Source: Cocleimonas sp. (GTDB taxonomy: Bacteria > Pseudomonadota > Gammaproteobacteria > Thiotrichales > Thiotrichaceae). Taken from it: DNA of 7,495 nt. Under the pieces are notes generated by a model, which was not told the DNA's origin, did no database searches, and saw only the letters and a program-made list of their open reading frames with translations. A program made the translations under genes and the position numbers. Where the stretch lies: contig JAGLDQ010000091.1 of NCBI GenBank assembly GCA_023145535.1, forward strand, positions 1-7,495. Direction: 5' to 3'. Each line of letters begins with the position of its first letter. The first letter of the stretch is position 1. Shown piece by piece: positions 6,203 to 7,495 of the stretch.

Positions 6203-6468
6203 CAAAGAGATGCTTGGTTTTCAAGCTCAGACAATTGGTTAAATTACATGCAATAAATACTAAAATATCTTCTACCAAGGTAAACAAAATTCATACCAAT
6301 CCTAATATTTATACGCGAATGCAGCCTAGAAAAACACACACTTTTAGCCATTATTCGGATCTATACTTCTTAACATTGAGATAAGATCGATGATACATCT
6401 CAAATAAGATTTAAGTTGCATCTGTATTCCTCTGTATCATCATTTTATGGTTAATCTACCGTGCCTAA

Positions 6469-6540
6469 ACAGGATAAAAGTGTATTTTTCACACTACGCT
6501 TATCTTTAAGCGTGATGAAAAAAGCTATATTTTATCCTGT
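6469..6540. repeat. Nested long inverted repeat after the transglycosylase gene
   Basis: Outer arms ACAGGATAAAA (6469-6479) and TTTTATCCTGT (6530-6540) are perfect 11-bp complements. Inside, TTTTTCA (6485-6491) pairs with TGAAAAA (6516-6522), and ACGCTTA (6496-6502) with TAAGCGT (6507-6513) around loop TCTT. That is 25 pairs over 72 bp with two internal loops. It starts 16 bp after the transglycosylase stop codon on the minus strand, so it may end or protect that transcript. A clean trailing U-run is missing, so an ordinary intrinsic terminator is not a good fit; a cruciform or dispersed palindromic repeat is equally likely. Confidence 0.65.
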
Positions 6541-6556
6541 ACAAGAGATACAGACC

Positions 6557-7495
6557 TTACACTCTTGGTGCGTTACGAATAGCCTGCCTTAACCGTCCAG
6601 CATGACGACGCGGCAACACGACTCTTCTTGATAAACGAGGATTCGTAATACCATTTTTAAAATTAGGGTTTAATCGGGTTAATGTCGATGATGGCAACCC
6701 TGCCATGCGCGCTACTTGTCTCAAATTAATCGCCCTATTCACATTAACTTGCGCGATAACGGCATTATTTGACATCGCCGGTAAGCGCACACCATAGCGA
6801 CGTGAGTTTAACAAAATTTCTTTATAAGCCAACAGACGAGGCACATATTCCCTCGTTTCACGCGGCAATGACAAACTCCAGTAATCTGTCTTGCGCCCTC
6901 TTGCACGGTTTTTTGCTCTTTCCCGATGTATTCTATTTTGCCCTACATTATAGGCCGCGAGGGTAAGATACCAATCCCCTTTAAACTCTCTATTTATCTT
7001 TTGCAAATACGTTAAGGCAGCTTTTGTTGACGCAAAAACATCCATACGCGCATCAAAGTTTCGCGAGCGCCGCAAACCAAAATCTCGCCCTGTTGCGGGC
7101 ATAAATTGCCACATACCCGCCGCACCTGAACGTGAAACAGCTCTATTTTTAAATGCGCTTTCTACCATTGGTAATAATGCAATTTCAGTGGGCATTCCAC
7201 GACGATTTAACTCATGCAATATAAAATGCATATATTCTGTTGAACGTGAAAACGTTTTATTTAAGCGTGCAGGATTACGCGTATAGCGGCGCAATTCCTT
7301 TTGCACGGTTGGATTATGTAACTCAGAACCTAAACGAAACCCACCTTTAATACGATTCCATATATTACCTCCCCCATAATTTTGTTGATTATTACGGGGC
7401 GTGTAACGTGGTCGCTGCACTTGGCGTTGGATTCGTGGACGACTAACCGCGACTCGGCGATATTGAATCTGCGGACGGCTAACCGCGACTTGACG
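6557..7495 (-). CDS. MltD-like lytic transglycosylase, Arg-rich (N-terminus cut by window edge)
   Basis: The frame is open from the right edge to the TAA at 6557-6559, giving 312 visible residues; a GTG at 7420 is in frame but the reading continues through it, so the true start is outside. From the first visible codon, residues 1-45 are a low-complexity Arg/Gln/Pro region, and NPTVQKELRRY (about 61-71) opens the family 1 catalytic region. The SLT motifs follow: ALLPMVESAF (106-115) with catalytic Glu112, SGAAGMWQFMPATG (123-136), AAYNVG (180-185), then LPRETREYVPRLLAYKE (210-226). These periplasmic enzymes cleave peptidoglycan glycan strands to 1,6-anhydroMurNAc ends. The last 70 residues match the MltD linker (NLRQVARMAGL, LTRLNPNFKNGI), but the protein stops there without the usual C-terminal LysM repeats. 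The basic charge is striking and may replace LysM in wall binding. A signal peptide or lipobox would be off-window. Confidence 0.88.
   Translation of the reverse strand, partial: RQVAVSRPQIQYRRVAVSRPRIQRQVQRPRYTPRNNQQNYGGGNIWNRIKGGFRLGSELHNPTVQKELRRYTRNPARLNKTFSRSTEYMHFILHELNRRGMPTEIALLPMVESAFKNRAVSRSGAAGMWQFMPATGRDFGLRRSRNFDARMDVFASTKAALTYLQKINREFKGDWYLTLAAYNVGQNRIHRERAKNRARGRKTDYWSLSLPRETREYVPRLLAYKEILLNSRRYGVRLPAMSNNAVIAQVNVNRAINLRQVARMAGLPSSTLTRLNPNFKNGITNPRLSRRVVLPRRHAGRLRQAIRNAPRV
7427..7495 (-). repeat. 36-bp in-frame tandem repeat in the transglycosylase gene
   Basis: Bases 7427-7459 and 7463-7495 match at about 26 of 33 positions with a 36-bp period, and CTAACCGCGACT recurs exactly at 7443-7454 and 7479-7490. 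On the coding strand the unit encodes a 12-residue peptide, VAVSRPQIQYRR then VAVSRPRIQRQ. The array runs into the window edge, so the copy number is unknown. Confidence 0.75.

Larger units (their letters stand above)
6106..6556. other. AT-rich intergenic region upstream of the lipoprotein gene
   Basis: These 451 bases hold no convincing gene. The part next to the lipoprotein gene carries its likely promoter and leader hairpin; the part next to the transglycosylase stop carries a long nested inverted repeat. In between are minor dyads: GCTTG/CAAGC (6212-6226), TTGAGAT/ATCTCAA (6376-6403, 14-base loop), and GATGATAC (6389-6396) with GTATCATC (6434-6441). The middle, about 6230-6370, shows nothing recognisable. 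Confidence 0.6.

Noticed and set aside
6469..6540. Integron attC site or phage attachment site
   Set aside because: The arms lack the conserved attC core triplets and no integrase or cassette structure is present in the window.

Overview
The window looks like chromosomal sequence from a low-GC Gram-negative bacterium, most likely a gammaproteobacterium. The support is a clear FxsA homologue, an MltD-type lytic transglycosylase, a lipobox-bearing surface lipoprotein with CBM9/DOMON-like repeats, and an RDD membrane protein. Genus cannot be fixed from the sequence. There are no rRNA or tRNA genes, no CRISPR array, no transposase and no phage gene. Seven protein genes are supported; two of them are cut by the window edges.

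Layout, left to right. (1) 1-587, minus: RDD-family membrane protein, C-terminal end lost at the left edge. (2) 715-1875, minus: LRAT-like (NlpC/P60 superfamily, His-His-Cys) enzyme with a long glycine-zipper tail, the least conventional gene here. (3) 1876-2257: AT-rich divergent intergenic region with a short perfect palindrome and an AT-only hairpin. (4) 2258-2761 and 2786-3343, plus: a two-gene unit encoding a DUF4442 hotdog-fold (PaaI-like thioesterase) protein and a short-form endonuclease V homologue. (5) 3437-3928, minus: FxsA, starting at TTG, with a good sigma70-like promoter behind it. (6) 3929-4143: an imperfect inverted repeat and an intrinsic terminator. (7) 4144-6105, minus: a 653-aa lipoprotein with two CBM9/DOMON-like repeats separated by an Ig-like domain, plus a C-terminal domain bracketed by two cysteines. 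(8) 6106-6556: the upstream region of that gene (a TATAAT box and a 5'-UTR hairpin) and a nested long inverted repeat just behind the next gene. (9) 6557-7495, minus: a very Arg-rich lytic transglycosylase. It stays open through the right edge, where it carries a 36-bp (12-aa) tandem repeat.

Most genes are housekeeping or envelope functions. There is no obvious multi-gene pathway. The only tight gene pair is DUF4442 with endonuclease V (24 bp apart). The LRAT-like gene and the hotdog gene are divergently transcribed and both belong to superfamilies acting on acyl esters or thioesters, but a functional link is speculation. No complete defence or mobile system was recognised. The best candidates for new biology are the LRAT/glycine-zipper protein, the lipoprotein architecture, and the unexplained inverted repeats at 4038-4085 and 6469-6540.
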